This document shows positions 33,105 through 42,822 of a stretch of DNA of 64,000 bases, one piece after another. The stretch lies in contig NZ_CP080417.1 in NCBI RefSeq assembly GCF_019457535.1, positions 3,286,001 through 3,350,000 of the forward strand, in the 5' to 3' direction. The DNA comes from Shewanella halotolerans. GTDB taxonomy: Bacteria; Pseudomonadota; Gammaproteobacteria; Enterobacterales; Shewanellaceae. Within the stretch, counting starts at the first letter, position 1. Each line of letters begins with the position of its first letter. Made by a program: the position numbers and the translations under genes. The notes below the pieces were generated by a model. It did not search any database. It was not told the origin of the DNA and saw only the letters and a list, made by a program, of their open reading frames with translations.

Positions 33105-33806
33105 ATGACAACAATAGCAGACAGACTGGCCGACGCCCACCAAAGAATCGCTCAAGCGGCGCAAAATTCATCACGTGATAGCAGGGATATACAGCTGCTG
33201 GCGGTCAGTAAAACCAAGCCGATAGATCAGATAGTAGCGGCATATGATGCTGGGCAGCGGCTTTTTGGTGAAAACTATGTTCAGGAAGGTGAAGAGAAGA
33301 TAAATGCCCTGCGCGAAAGCCATGGCGACATCGAATGGCACTTCATCGGCCCGCTACAGTCGAACAAAACCAAGAGCATCGCCGAGCACTTCGACTGGAT
33401 GCACACACTGAGCCGAGAGAAGATCGCCAAACGCCTGAGCGAGCAGCGCCCCAGCCATCTACCACCGCTGCAGGTCTGCATCCAGGTGAATGTCAGCCAG
33501 GAGGAGAGCAAGTCGGGCGTTAATCCAGATGAGGTCGCTCACCTGGCCGAAATCATCGCCTCCCTGCCCAAGCTGACCCTGAGAGGGCTTATGGCCATTC
33601 CCACCGCCACAGACGATGTTGCGCTGCAGCAGGCCGAGTTTAGCCAGATGCAGGCCCTGTTCGAGGCGCTGAAACAGCAACACCCGAGCCTGGATACCCT
33701 CTCCATGGGAATGAGCCAAGATCTTGAGCAGGCGATCGCCGCAGGCTCGACCATGGTGCGTATCGGCAGTGCCATCTTCGGCGCCCGGGATTACGCTAAA
33801 GCTTAA
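33105..33806 (+). CDS. yggS: PLP homeostasis protein
   Basis: Cytosolic single-domain PLP-binding protein of the PLPBP/YggS family, which controls vitamin B6 and amino-acid balance rather than catalysing a known reaction. 233 residues; PLP lysine K36 in LLAVSKTKP. Other motifs: GENYVQEGEEK, WHFIGPLQSNK and the phosphate-binding LSMGMSQDLEQAIAAGSTMVRIGSAIFG. First gene of a rightward row with proC and yggT. Confidence 0.96.
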   Translation: MTTIADRLADAHQRIAQAAQNSSRDSRDIQLLAVSKTKPIDQIVAAYDAGQRLFGENYVQEGEEKINALRESHGDIEWHFIGPLQSNKTKSIAEHFDWMHTLSREKIAKRLSEQRPSHLPPLQVCIQVNVSQEESKSGVNPDEVAHLAEIIASLPKLTLRGLMAIPTATDDVALQQAEFSQMQALFEALKQQHPSLDTLSMGMSQDLEQAIAAGSTMVRIGSAIFGARDYAKA

Positions 33807-33890
33807 AGGCTTAAGTGCTAAGAGCCTAAGGCCTTGTAATTGCCCTGAATGCCCAAATATAGATAGTTAGACGAATAAATAGAGACCCTT

Positions 33891-34709
33891 ATGACACAAA
33901 AGAAGATTTGCTTTATCGGCGCGGGCAACATGACCCGCAGTATCACCAGCGGCCTGGTCAAGGGCGGCTATGCACCAGAGCTTATTCACGCCACCAATCC
34001 CAGCGAGGCCAAGCTGGTCGCCCTGAAAAATGATTTAGGCATCCAAGTCTCCCACGACAACCTGCAGGCCGCCGATGAGGCCGACGTTATCGTGCTGGCG
34101 GTGAAACCTCAGCTGATGCAGCAGGTGTGCGAAGCGATGAGCGGACTCAACCTGAAAGACAAGCTTATCGTTACCATCGCCGCTGGGGTCACGGCCGAGC
34201 GCTACCACGCCTTCTTCAAGCAGCCGATTCAGCTTATCCGCACCATGCCCAATACCCCGACGCAGATAGGCCTTGGCATGACCGGGCTCTACGCCGAGCA
34301 GGGCGTGAGCGCGCAAGACCGCGAGCTGTGTGAGCAGCTGATGCAAACCGGCGGCGAAACCGTATGGGTCGAAAAGGAAGAGGATCTCAACCAGGTGATC
34401 GCCCTAGCGGGCAGCTCTCCAGCCTATTTTTTCCTTATGATGGAGGCTATGATTGACAGTGCCAAACAAGATGGCGTCGACGAGCAGACCGCCCGAGAGA
34501 TGGTGCAGCAGGCAGCATTAGGCGCGGCCTCTATGGTGAAGCAGAACCCACAACTTTCGCCAGCGCAATTAAGGGAAAATGTCACCTCTAAGGGCGGCAC
34601 CACGGCTCAGGCCCTAGCGGCGTTCGAGCGCGCCGGCCTGAGGGAGATAGTGCGCACCGCCATGCACGACTGCATGGACAGGGCTCAGGAGATGGCGAAG
34701 CAGTTTTAG
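33891..34709 (+). CDS. proC: Pyrroline-5-carboxylate reductase
   Basis: Last enzyme of proline synthesis, reducing pyrroline-5-carboxylate with NAD(P)H. 272 residues. N-terminal Rossmann motif CFIGAGNMTRSI; VLAVKPQLM and RTMPNTPTQIGLGMTG mid-protein; the C-terminal dimer/active-site segment SPAYFFLMMEAM and ENVTSKGGTTAQALAAFE are standard. Follows yggS by 84 bp. Confidence 0.96.
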   Translation: MTQKKICFIGAGNMTRSITSGLVKGGYAPELIHATNPSEAKLVALKNDLGIQVSHDNLQAADEADVIVLAVKPQLMQQVCEAMSGLNLKDKLIVTIAAGVTAERYHAFFKQPIQLIRTMPNTPTQIGLGMTGLYAEQGVSAQDRELCEQLMQTGGETVWVEKEEDLNQVIALAGSSPAYFFLMMEAMIDSAKQDGVDEQTAREMVQQAALGAASMVKQNPQLSPAQLRENVTSKGGTTAQALAAFERAGLREIVRTAMHDCMDRAQEMAKQF

Positions 34710-34768
34710 GGCTGGCCTATATAGGTTTAACCCTAGTTTTATTCGATACAGCACAGTAGAGAAACACA

Positions 34769-35317
34769 ATGGATGCATTAAGTTTTTTAGTGAACACCCT
34801 GTTTGACCTGTACCTCATGGTGGTCATCATTCGTATCTGGTTGCAGCTGGCCCGCGCCGATTTTTACAACCCATTCAGCCAGTTTGTGGTCAAGGCGACC
34901 CATCCCGTGGTCGGCCCCATGCGCCGCTTCCTGCCGCCACTGGGCGGCTTAGATACTGCCTCAGTGGTACTCGCCCTGGCGGTGGTGGTGATCAAGTTTG
35001 TGATCCTCAGCCTGATGGCGGGCGCCGCCATTAACCTGCCTATCATACTCCTGGTGGCGCTGGTCTCTGTGGTGAAACAGGCGGGCGTGTTGCTGTTCTG
35101 GATGCTTATCCTGCGCGCCATCCTCAGCTGGGTCAGCCAGGGCCACAATCCCATCGAGATGGTGATGGCGCAGCTGACCGAGCCGCTGGTCGCCCCGATT
35201 CGCCGGATCATCCCTCCCATGGGTGGCCTGGATTTCTCTGTGATGATCTTCATGTTCGGCCTGATCTTCATCAACAAGCTCTTATCTCAGTACGTTCCCT
35301 TCTGGGCCAACGTCTAG
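34769..35317 (+). CDS. yggT: YggT-family membrane protein
   Basis: 182-residue inner-membrane protein with two copies of the YGGT repeat: RIWLQLARADFYNPFSQFVVKATHPVVGPMRRFLPP... and a second LRAILSWVSQGHNPIEMVMAQLTEPLVAPIRRIIPPMGGLD. About four to six membrane helices. Family linked to osmotic or ion stress, role not settled. Stop codon touches the ATG of yggU. Confidence 0.92.
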   Translation: MDALSFLVNTLFDLYLMVVIIRIWLQLARADFYNPFSQFVVKATHPVVGPMRRFLPPLGGLDTASVVLALAVVVIKFVILSLMAGAAINLPIILLVALVSVVKQAGVLLFWMLILRAILSWVSQGHNPIEMVMAQLTEPLVAPIRRIIPPMGGLDFSVMIFMFGLIFINKLLSQYVPFWANV

Positions 35318-35608
<291 letters not shown>

Positions 35609-35694
35609 AATGTGTAAGCAAATAAACTAAGGCGCCGCAGCCTAAGACTTTAATAGCTATACTAGAATCAATTATCCCGTGACAGGAGTTCACC

Positions 35695-36129
35695 ATGATA
35701 CGTACCCTTTTTTGTGCCTTGGCGCTTACCCTGCTTAGCATGGGCAATGCCGCGGCGGAGCAGAAGCAGAGCGTCGGCAATTTCGATATCCACTATGTTG
35801 CCCTGGGCAGCACCTTTATTACCCCCTCTATCGCCAAGACCTATGGCATCAAGCGCAGCAGCTATACCGGCCTTATCAATATTTCTGTGCTCGATACCAG
35901 CGCCGAAGGCACGCCCGCCATTCCGGTAGAGATCTCGGGGATCGCCAACAACCTGCTCGATGCCAGGGTAGAGCTGACCTTCAAGGAGATCCGCGAAGGC
36001 GAGGCCATCTATTACATCGCCGAGGTGCCCTACCGGGACGATCAGGAGATCAACTTTCAGATAGCCATCAAGTATGGCAACAAGCTCAACACCCAGCTGA
36101 AGTTTAAGCAGAAGTTTTACGTCGATTAA
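35695..36129 (+). CDS. DUF4426 periplasmic protein
   Basis: 144 residues with a signal peptide cleaved near NAAA-EQK. The mature part shows the DUF4426 pattern: VGNFDIHYVALGSTFITPSIAKTYGI, then ...GLINISVLDTSAEGTPAIPVEISGIANNLL. One immunoglobulin-like beta domain is likely. It regularly sits between yggU and rdgB in this group; function unknown. Confidence 0.88.
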   Translation: MIRTLFCALALTLLSMGNAAAEQKQSVGNFDIHYVALGSTFITPSIAKTYGIKRSSYTGLINISVLDTSAEGTPAIPVEISGIANNLLDARVELTFKEIREGEAIYYIAEVPYRDDQEINFQIAIKYGNKLNTQLKFKQKFYVD

Positions 36130-36270
36130 TCGGCCCCATTAAGCCAATTCAAACCCAGTTGAAGCCGCGCCCAGCGCGGCTTGTTGTTATTTAAGCAGAT
36201 GCCCTATCGTTTCCCCGCCAGCTTGGGTATGATTGCGGCCATTGAAACCTGCCACCATGAGTCAGCGAAA

Positions 36271-36870
36271 ATGAATCAAATCGTATTAGCCAGCGGCAAC
36301 AAGGGAAAACTGAAAGAGTTTGCCGAGATCCTTGCCGAATTTGGCATCGAAGTCCTGCCACAGAGCCAATTTAATGTTCAAGAGGTTCCGGAAACCGGCA
36401 CCACCTTCGTCGAGAACGCCATCATCAAGGCTCGCCACGCCGCACAGGTAACCGGCCTTGCAGCCATCGCCGACGATTCCGGCCTGGAAGTAGACGCCTT
36501 AGAGGGTGCCCCCGGCATCTACTCGGCCCGCTACGGCGGAGAAGGCGCGAGCGATAGCGACAACTACACTAAGCTGCTCGGCGCCCTGACTGACAACGAC
36601 AAGCGCAGCGCACGTTTTCAGTGCATCCTGGTCTACATGCGCCACGCCAAAGACCCGACCCCCATCATCTGCCAGGCCTCATGGGAGGGCAGCATAGGCT
36701 TCGAGCCTAAGGGCGATAACGGTCATGGTTATGATCCAGTCTTTATTCCGGCCGAGCACGAGTGCAGCGCCGCCGAGCTAAGCAGCGATGAGAAGAATGC
36801 CCTCAGCCACAGAGGCAAGGCGATGCAACTGCTGCTAAGCGAACTCAAGGCCAAGGGTGTACTCGGCTAA
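36271..36870 (+). CDS. rdgB: XTP/dITP pyrophosphatase (Ham1)
   Basis: Removes non-canonical purine nucleotides (XTP, dITP, ITP) from the pool. I start at MNQIVLASGNKGKLKEF (36271, 199 aa), the family start, not at the ATG at 36181. Motifs: SGNKGKL (phosphate contact), GTTFVENAIIKARHAA, ADDSGLEVDALEGAPGIYSARY, and GHGYDPVF...SHRGKAM. Its stop overlaps the hemW start by 1 base (TAATG). Confidence 0.96.
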   Translation: MNQIVLASGNKGKLKEFAEILAEFGIEVLPQSQFNVQEVPETGTTFVENAIIKARHAAQVTGLAAIADDSGLEVDALEGAPGIYSARYGGEGASDSDNYTKLLGALTDNDKRSARFQCILVYMRHAKDPTPIICQASWEGSIGFEPKGDNGHGYDPVFIPAEHECSAAELSSDEKNALSHRGKAMQLLLSELKAKGVLG

Positions 36871-38009
36871 TGCTTACGCTTCCTCCGCTCAGTCTCTATA
36901 TTCACATTCCCTGGTGCGTGCAGAAATGCCCCTACTGCGACTTCAACTCCCATGGCCAACATGGTGAGCTGCCGCAGCAGGAATATGTGGACGACCTGCT
37001 CAATGATCTGAAAAACGATGCGGCCTATGTACAGGGGCGCAGCCTGCACTCCATCTTTATCGGTGGCGGCACCCCATCACTGTTCGATGCAGGTCAGATA
37101 AAGCGACTGCTCGATGGCGTAAGGGCGCAGATCCCCTTTACGCCGGATATAGAGATCACCATGGAGGCCAACCCTGGCACTCTGGAGCACGATGACTTTA
37201 GCGCCTACTGCGCCGCCGGGGTGACTCGCCTCTCCATCGGCGTGCAGAGTTTTTCCAGCGATAAGCTGAATCTGCTAGGGCGAATTCACGACAAGCATGA
37301 GGCGGAAGTGGCGGCCACCAAGGCGGCCCAGGCCGGTTACCAGAGTTTTAACCTAGATCTCATGCACGGCCTGCCCAATCAGAGCTTCGAGGAAGCGATG
37401 CGGGATATCGACAAAGCAGCGGCCCTCAATCCGCCCCACTTGTCTTGGTATCAGCTCACCATAGAGCCCAATACCCTGTTTCACTCTAAGCCTCCCCAAC
37501 TGCCGGACGACGAGGCGCTGTGGCAGATCTATGAGCAGGGCCAGCAGCGTCTGGCGGCGCTCGGCTATGAGCAATATGAGATCTCCGCCTACGCCAAGCC
37601 CGGCTATCAGTGTCGTCACAACCTCAACTACTGGCAGTTTGGTGACTATCTGGGGATCGGCTGTGGTGCCCACGGCAAGATCACCATGGCAGAAGATCAG
37701 CGCATCTACCGCACGGTGAAGATAAAGCATCCCAAGGGTTACCTGGGCGCCGATGACTATCTATTCGATAAGAGCGAGGTGCAGCCGGAAGACAGGGCGC
37801 TGGAATACCTGATGAACCGCCTGAGGCTGATGTCGCCCATTCCCAAGCGCGAGTTTGAAAGCCGCACAGGCCTCTCGGCAGAGGTGCTGGATGAAGGCAT
37901 GGCGCGGGGCGCGGCCAAGGGGTTGGTCATCATAGAAGATGAACATTGGCAGCTCACGGCCAAGGGGCAGATGTTTGTCAACGAGCTACTTGGGCTATTT
38001 TGCGAATAA
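36870..38009 (+). CDS. hemW: Heme chaperone, radical SAM family
   Basis: HemW binds heme and delivers it to membrane targets; often misannotated as an oxygen-independent coproporphyrinogen oxidase. 379 residues. Radical SAM cluster C16-x3-C20-x2-C23 (IPWCVQKCPYCDFNSHG), GGGTPSLF and the ...IGVQSFSSDKLNLLGRIHD motif. Translationally coupled to rdgB. Confidence 0.94.
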   Translation: MLTLPPLSLYIHIPWCVQKCPYCDFNSHGQHGELPQQEYVDDLLNDLKNDAAYVQGRSLHSIFIGGGTPSLFDAGQIKRLLDGVRAQIPFTPDIEITMEANPGTLEHDDFSAYCAAGVTRLSIGVQSFSSDKLNLLGRIHDKHEAEVAATKAAQAGYQSFNLDLMHGLPNQSFEEAMRDIDKAAALNPPHLSWYQLTIEPNTLFHSKPPQLPDDEALWQIYEQGQQRLAALGYEQYEISAYAKPGYQCRHNLNYWQFGDYLGIGCGAHGKITMAEDQRIYRTVKIKHPKGYLGADDYLFDKSEVQPEDRALEYLMNRLRLMSPIPKREFESRTGLSAEVLDEGMARGAAKGLVIIEDEHWQLTAKGQMFVNELLGLFCE

Positions 38010-38012
38010 TCT

Positions 38013-38032
38013 TTCCCCTCATTCGAGGGGAA
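38013..38032 (+). terminator. Hairpin after hemW, weak terminator
   Basis: Perfect TTCCCCTC (38013-38020) / GAGGGGAA (38025-38032) immediately after the hemW stop but with no T-run; could be a 3' stabiliser. Confidence 0.4.
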
Positions 38033-38144
38033 CAGAAACATTTTCTAACACTTAGTTTGCATATTTAATCGTCGGCTTTATTAGGATAACAGGCACTAAT
38101 CAACAAACGCCAAGTTTGGCCAATAGAGTTAAGCCAATAAAGTC

Positions 38145-39986
38145 ATGCCAATAAAAACAAAAACAACTATCCTCGCCATCTCTCTGGCGACACTCCTTTC
38201 TGGCGCAGTGCACGCCGCGCCAGTTTCACTCCCCCTACTTAGCGCCAGCGAACCCTTACAGAAGATTAGCGCCCAGGAATCGCAGAAGGCCAATCAACTG
38301 TTCGAAACCATCTTCATGGAAAACGTAATGGCCAGCCCCATCAGCCAGACCCATCTTGGGATCAAGACAGACTATGGCAAGTGGGATGAGCGCGGTGAAG
38401 CCGCCGATAAGAAGAGCCTGGCGAGAGATAAGCAGCATCTGGCCCAGCTTAAGCAGATAGACAAAAGCAAGTTAGATGCCCAGACCCTGCTTAGCTACGA
38501 CCTGCTGACTCAGAAACTTGAGCAGAGCATCAGCGACTACAAGTGGCGCCTGTATACTTATCCGGTTAACCAGATGTATGGCGGCCACTCCATGGTGGCA
38601 TCTTTCCTGATCAACCAACATCAGATAGACAGCGTCTCGGACGCCGAGGCCTATATCAGCCGCCTCAAGGGTGTGCCCCACTACATGCAGCAGTTGGAAG
38701 AAGCCCTAGAGGAGCGCGCCAAGGCGGGCATCATAGCGCCTAAGTTTGTGTTTGCCTATGTGCTGTCAGACAGTCGCAACATCATCAGCGGCGCCCCCTT
38801 CGATCAAAATGATGACAGTGCCATCTGGGCCGATTTTCAGCGCAAGGTAGCTAAACTTGCGATAGACGATGCCCAGCGCAATAAGCTACTCGATGAGGCC
38901 AAACAGGCGCTGACCGATCAGGTCAAGCCTGCCTATGACAAGCTTATCGCCTATGTCGAAACCCTGGAAAAGCGCGCCGACACCAAAGATGGTGTATGGA
39001 AGTTCAGAGACGGCGAGGCATTCTACAACAACGCCCTGGCTCGCACCACGACCACCCATATGACAGCCGATGAGATCCACCAGCTGGGGCTCGCAGAGGT
39101 GGATCGCATCCATCAGGAGATGCGCGCCATCATGAAGAAGGTCGGCTTCGAGGGCGATCTTAAGGCCTTCTTCAAGTTTATGCGTGAAGATAAGCAGTTC
39201 TACTATCCCGACACAGAAGAAGGCCGCACCGCCTATCTTGACGATGCCAAGGCATTGATAGATAACATCTCCTCTCGTCTGGATGAGGTGTTTTTTGTTA
39301 AGCCTAAGGCGCCCATGATAGTAAAACGGGTCGAGGCGTTCAGAGAGAAGTCGGCCGGTAAGGCCTTCTATAATCAGCCGACTCCGGATGGCAGCCGCCC
39401 AGGCACCTACTACGCCAACCTCTATGACATGGAGGCCATGCCCAAGTATCAGATGGAGGCGCTGGCCTACCACGAGGGTACTCCTGGCCATCATATGCAG
39501 ATCGCCATCGCCCAGGAGCTACAGGGGATCCCTAAGTTCAGAAAGTTTGGCGGCTACACCGCCTACATAGAAGGCTGGGGCCTGTACAGCGAGTTCTTCC
39601 CTAAGGAGATGGGCCTGTATAAAGACCCCTACTCAGATTTTGGCCGCCTGGCCATGGAGCTATGGCGCTCATGTCGTCTGGTAGTAGATACTGGCATCCA
39701 CGCCAAGCGTTGGACCCGCGAGCAAGGGATACAATACTATGTCAACAACACCCCTAATGCCGAGTCGGACGCCATCAAGATGGTGGAGCGTCATATCGTG
39801 ATGCCATCACAGGCAACCGCCTACAAGATAGGCATGCTCAAGATTGTCGATATTCGCGAGAAGGCCAAGGCCATCATGGGCGATAAGTTCGATATTCGCG
39901 AGTTCCACACTCTGGTACTGAAGAACGGACCGCTGCCGCTGGATGTGCTGGAATCTAAGGTGATGAACTGGGCTCATAAGGCCTAA
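38145..39986 (+). CDS. DUF885 metallopeptidase-like periplasmic protein
   Basis: 613 residues with a signal peptide cleaved near VHAA. The C-terminal half has H443-E-G-x-P-G-H449-H450 (YHEGTPGHHMQ), the zinc-ligand-like motif of DUF885 proteins related to carboxypeptidase Taq/thermolysin-like folds, and GGYTAYIEGWGLYSE downstream with the further acidic ligand. The N-terminal half is helical. It probably cleaves peptides in the periplasm; the substrate is unknown. Single gene with its own terminator. Confidence 0.9.
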   Translation: MPIKTKTTILAISLATLLSGAVHAAPVSLPLLSASEPLQKISAQESQKANQLFETIFMENVMASPISQTHLGIKTDYGKWDERGEAADKKSLARDKQHLAQLKQIDKSKLDAQTLLSYDLLTQKLEQSISDYKWRLYTYPVNQMYGGHSMVASFLINQHQIDSVSDAEAYISRLKGVPHYMQQLEEALEERAKAGIIAPKFVFAYVLSDSRNIISGAPFDQNDDSAIWADFQRKVAKLAIDDAQRNKLLDEAKQALTDQVKPAYDKLIAYVETLEKRADTKDGVWKFRDGEAFYNNALARTTTTHMTADEIHQLGLAEVDRIHQEMRAIMKKVGFEGDLKAFFKFMREDKQFYYPDTEEGRTAYLDDAKALIDNISSRLDEVFFVKPKAPMIVKRVEAFREKSAGKAFYNQPTPDGSRPGTYYANLYDMEAMPKYQMEALAYHEGTPGHHMQIAIAQELQGIPKFRKFGGYTAYIEGWGLYSEFFPKEMGLYKDPYSDFGRLAMELWRSCRLVVDTGIHAKRWTREQGIQYYVNNTPNAESDAIKMVERHIVMPSQATAYKIGMLKIVDIREKAKAIMGDKFDIREFHTLVLKNGPLPLDVLESKVMNWAHKA

Positions 39987-40037
39987 TTTCTAAACCTCAT
40001 CACTAGAGCCAGTATTCAAGGCATAGTTAGCCATAAG

Positions 40038-40068
40038 AAAGGCCGCTCTCAACCAGAACGGCCTTTTT
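40038..40068 (+). terminator. Rho-independent terminator
   Basis: AAAGGCCG (40038-40045) / CGGCCTTT (40059-40066) with T5 run, after the DUF885 gene. Confidence 0.85.
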
Positions 40069-40132
40069 AGTTTTATCGGCTAATTCTTCTGTTCTCAATC
40101 AAGGCTAACGCCTCTTAGCTGAGGATTAAGGC

Positions 40133-40807
40133 TTACTCGCTAAAACCCTTTCGGGTCACCTTGATAAGCTTGGTCAACTTGTTGGTGGGCGCCTCGGCCA
40201 TCGCCTGCTGATCGCCATGGGTGAGATAGCTCAGCGACACACTCGAGGTCAGATCAAACGGCTCCGCGGTCTGCAAAGCGCTTATCTCGACCCTGTCTCC
40301 GATGAAGTAGCTGTCTAACTGCTCGATATCGCCAAGCTTATGATTGATGCTAAACAGCCCCAGATAGGCGAATACACCGCTGCCCTGATTGGAGACGAAG
40401 AAGGGCGCCACAAACAGCATCTCGTCGCTGTTTGTATCGGACACGCGCTCTTCTTCCCCATCGGCGACATGGTTCAGCGTCACTATCTTCATATAGTCCA
40501 GGTGCACACTGCCCCGCTCAGGGCCATCCTGGTAATCGCCGCTGGCAAAGCGTCTGTCGCCGCTCAGACTGATACTGGTGAGTCTCGCCTCGGCCTGAGA
40601 CTCAGGCAGCTGGATAGACCAAGCCTTATGGGTCTTGATGCTAAAGAGGGTAAGCATCACCTTATCGACATCCTCATCTAAGGGGATGACACTGCCATCT
40701 TCCTTAACCACATAGAGATCGTCATTTGTAAAATTAAAACGATAGACACCCGCCAGCACCACTAGAACCAGCAAACCCACAATCAACAATAAGATCTTAC
40801 GCGCCAT
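40133..40807 (-). CDS. Membrane-anchored protein of unknown function, 224 aa
   Basis: I start at MARKILLLIVGLLVLVVLAGVYRF (40807) because AGGGAAG precedes it at proper distance; a longer frame to 40939 lacks a ribosome site. One N-terminal membrane helix (about 4-20) anchors a periplasmic beta-rich domain of about 200 residues. It contains repeated short strands (ARLTSISLSGDRRFASGDY, EMLFVAPFFVSNQGSGVFAYLGLFSI). I do not recognise the family. Confidence 0.75.
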   Translation of the reverse strand: MARKILLLIVGLLVLVVLAGVYRFNFTNDDLYVVKEDGSVIPLDEDVDKVMLTLFSIKTHKAWSIQLPESQAEARLTSISLSGDRRFASGDYQDGPERGSVHLDYMKIVTLNHVADGEEERVSDTNSDEMLFVAPFFVSNQGSGVFAYLGLFSINHKLGDIEQLDSYFIGDRVEISALQTAEPFDLTSSVSLSYLTHGDQQAMAEAPTNKLTKLIKVTRKGFSE

Positions 40808-41081
40808 AGACTTCCCTTTATCTCGCTTCACACTCATCGCGCCATGCCCTTTATGCAATGCCTCATACACGAAACGAGCTGAATTAAACAATATCAGCAC
40901 GATACCCTGAGTAATACTCAGATACCATGCACAGCGCATTAAACTATCTTTATTTTTCAGTAATAAGACGCTAATTCGGCAAGATGAAGATGCTTGGTCA
41001 AAGCCAGAGCACTATGACAGAAGGCGGAAGCGACAGGAAAAGATTGGGCGGAGATCTGGACGCTTAATAATCCAAGGCCCT

Positions 41082-41278
41082 AAAAGAAAAATACCCCAGC
41101 AATCTTTGCTGGGGTAAACCAAAACTAGGATGATGGTTTTAAGGCTAGCATTGTTTTAGTTCTTAAACCGCTGCCAGCATTGATTCAAGATTGCAGTAAC
41201 GCCGACCTGTGTAACCAAACGAGAGAGGGGTCATTCTCTGGCTCGGCTAACTGATTCAGGTCATCCCGATATCAACTG
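41082..41278 (-). ncRNA. Candidate small RNA, about 195 nt
   Basis: Between two leftward genes lies a self-contained leftward unit: promoter (see 41284-41311), about 160 nt without a credible reading frame, and a strong terminator with arms TTGCTGGGGTA (41106-41116) and TACCCCAGCAA (41092-41102) followed on the minus strand by TTTTTCTTTT. Internal pairing is possible, for example ATGACCTG with CAGGTCGGC further on. It does not resemble 6S, Spot 42, GcvB or tmRNA by eye. Expression is unproven. Confidence 0.4.
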
Positions 41279-41283
41279 CCACC

Positions 41284-41311
41284 ATTGTATTAAATTAAGA
41301 ACAGACTGCAA
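41284..41311 (-). promoter_or_regulatory. Sigma-70-type promoter for the candidate small RNA
   Basis: On the minus strand: -35 TTGCAG (41311-41306), 16-bp spacer, -10 TACAAT (41289-41284). Expected start near 41278. Confidence 0.45.
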
Positions 41312-41393
41312 CGTGAATTCCTCTCAAGCTTTAGCTCAAGCTAAATAAGCCATCGCAAAACAGAGAGGTAATACCAGTGCAACTATATGATTA

Positions 41394-41434
41394 TAAAAAG
41401 ATAACCCCCGACATCAAAAATACCGGGGGTTATC
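41394..41434 (-). terminator. Rho-independent terminator of the LysR gene
   Basis: GATAACCCCCG (41400-41410) / CGGGGGTTATC (41424-41434), followed on the minus strand by TTTTTATAATC; about 100 bp after the LysR stop. Confidence 0.8.
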
Positions 41435-41535
41435 GTCTTGTTATCAGAACAATGTTTTTAAGTTATTGATAACTGAAAATCGTAAAGACCTTAACAGCAA
41501 CATGGATAAAATGCTGTTTTTTCAGCCAAATCCTG

Positions 41536-42477
41536 CTATTTACGCTGGGCATACAGGGCGGCGTATGGCTCGTCCCAATATGGTGGTGAACCGATATGAT
41601 CCTTAATGAAGTCGATAAAGGCGCTCACCTTAGGTGCCAGGTGTTTACGTCTTGGGTAAACAGCCTGCAATGGCAGATGGTGAGTCAACTGCCATTCTGG
41701 CAATAAGGGAACCAGGGTGCCCTTCTCTATCTCATTCTCAAGCAGGTAACTGGCGAGATACACCACGCCCAGGCCGCTCACCGCGGCGGACTTAAGCGCA
41801 GGCGCGTTGTCGACCCTGAAGTTACCCGATACGCCAATTTCACAGTAATCGTCACCCTTCTTAAACTGCCACACGCTGTGCTCATGCCACTCGCCGTGAT
41901 ACACAAGGCAGTTATGGTCCACCAGCTGCTCTGGACGCTCAGGATAACCATGCTTGGCCACATACTCGGGAGATGCCGCCAACAGGAACTGACACTTCAT
42001 CAGGGGTCTGGCCACCATGCCAAGCGGCAGCTGCTCAGACATGGTCAACAGGAGATCTAAGCCCTCACTGACCACATCCACCTTATGGTCCAACAGGCTA
42101 ACCTGTAGCTCCAACTCAGGGTGTCTGGCCATAAAATCTGGTAAGGCTGGAATGATGTGCATGGTACCGAAGGATTGGGAGATCCCCACCTTGAGTACGC
42201 CGCGCGTGGCATCGTTGAGATTGTGTACGCTGGCGACTGCCTGATCGGCATCGCGAAGCAACTCTTCACCCTGGGCATAAAGCAGCTGTCCGGCCTCGGT
42301 TAAACTCAGACTCCGAGTGGTACGCTGTATCAGCTGAACACCTAATTTATGCTCAAGGTCGGCAACCTGAGTACTGACCTTTGATTTAGAAATCCCCAAT
42401 TTTCGCGCGGCAGAGCTAAAGCTCCCGGCGCGAGCAACATGAGTAAAAATTGCAATAGGTTCTAAAAGTTCTAACAT
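41536..42477 (-). CDS. LysR-family transcriptional regulator
   Basis: 313 residues. N-terminal helix-turn-helix IFTHVARAGSFSSAARKLGISKSKVSTQVADLE (residues about 10-42) and a CrgA/PecT-like effector domain (TRGVLKVGISQSFG..., SGNFRVDNAPALKSAAVSGLGVVYL). No divergent partner gene lies next to it, since the upstream neighbour points the same way, so its targets cannot be inferred from context. The 345 bp upstream contain only the neighbour's terminator. Confidence 0.9.
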   Translation of the reverse strand: MLELLEPIAIFTHVARAGSFSSAARKLGISKSKVSTQVADLEHKLGVQLIQRTTRSLSLTEAGQLLYAQGEELLRDADQAVASVHNLNDATRGVLKVGISQSFGTMHIIPALPDFMARHPELELQVSLLDHKVDVVSEGLDLLLTMSEQLPLGMVARPLMKCQFLLAASPEYVAKHGYPERPEQLVDHNCLVYHGEWHEHSVWQFKKGDDYCEIGVSGNFRVDNAPALKSAAVSGLGVVYLASYLLENEIEKGTLVPLLPEWQLTHHLPLQAVYPRRKHLAPKVSAFIDFIKDHIGSPPYWDEPYAALYAQRK

Positions 42478-42747
42478 TTAAATAGCCTTAAGGTGTTTGC
42501 GACCCTATAAATACCAATTATAAATCATAGAGATACCTCCTAAGTGCGAAGTTATCCCCTTGACTATGCAGATTATTTTAAGAGTAGAGTCAGACTGTTA
42601 GCCATTTCGTTATCGAAATTTCGCCAGCATTGTTATTATTTTTTACAAGTATACCAAAGATTTGCTCTTTGATTCTAATACCTATTTTCTAGCCACTATA
42701 CACCCAGTTAGGAGTAGAGGAAAAGTCATAACAATTGCAGGCCCAGA

Positions 42748-42782
42748 ATAAAAAAAGCCCTGCACCCAAGGTAAGTGCAGGG
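42748..42782 (-). terminator. Rho-independent terminator of yggN
   Basis: CCCTGCAC (42758-42765) / GTGCAGGG (42775-42782), followed on the minus strand by a T7 run. Confidence 0.88.
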
Positions 42783-42822
42783 AAATGTGGATGTTGCTAT
42801 GCCAGAGGAAATCGTTTGCGGG

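Noticed and set aside
33070..33174. N-terminal extension of PilT
   Set aside because: Overlaps yggS on the opposite strand, and family members begin at MEITELL.
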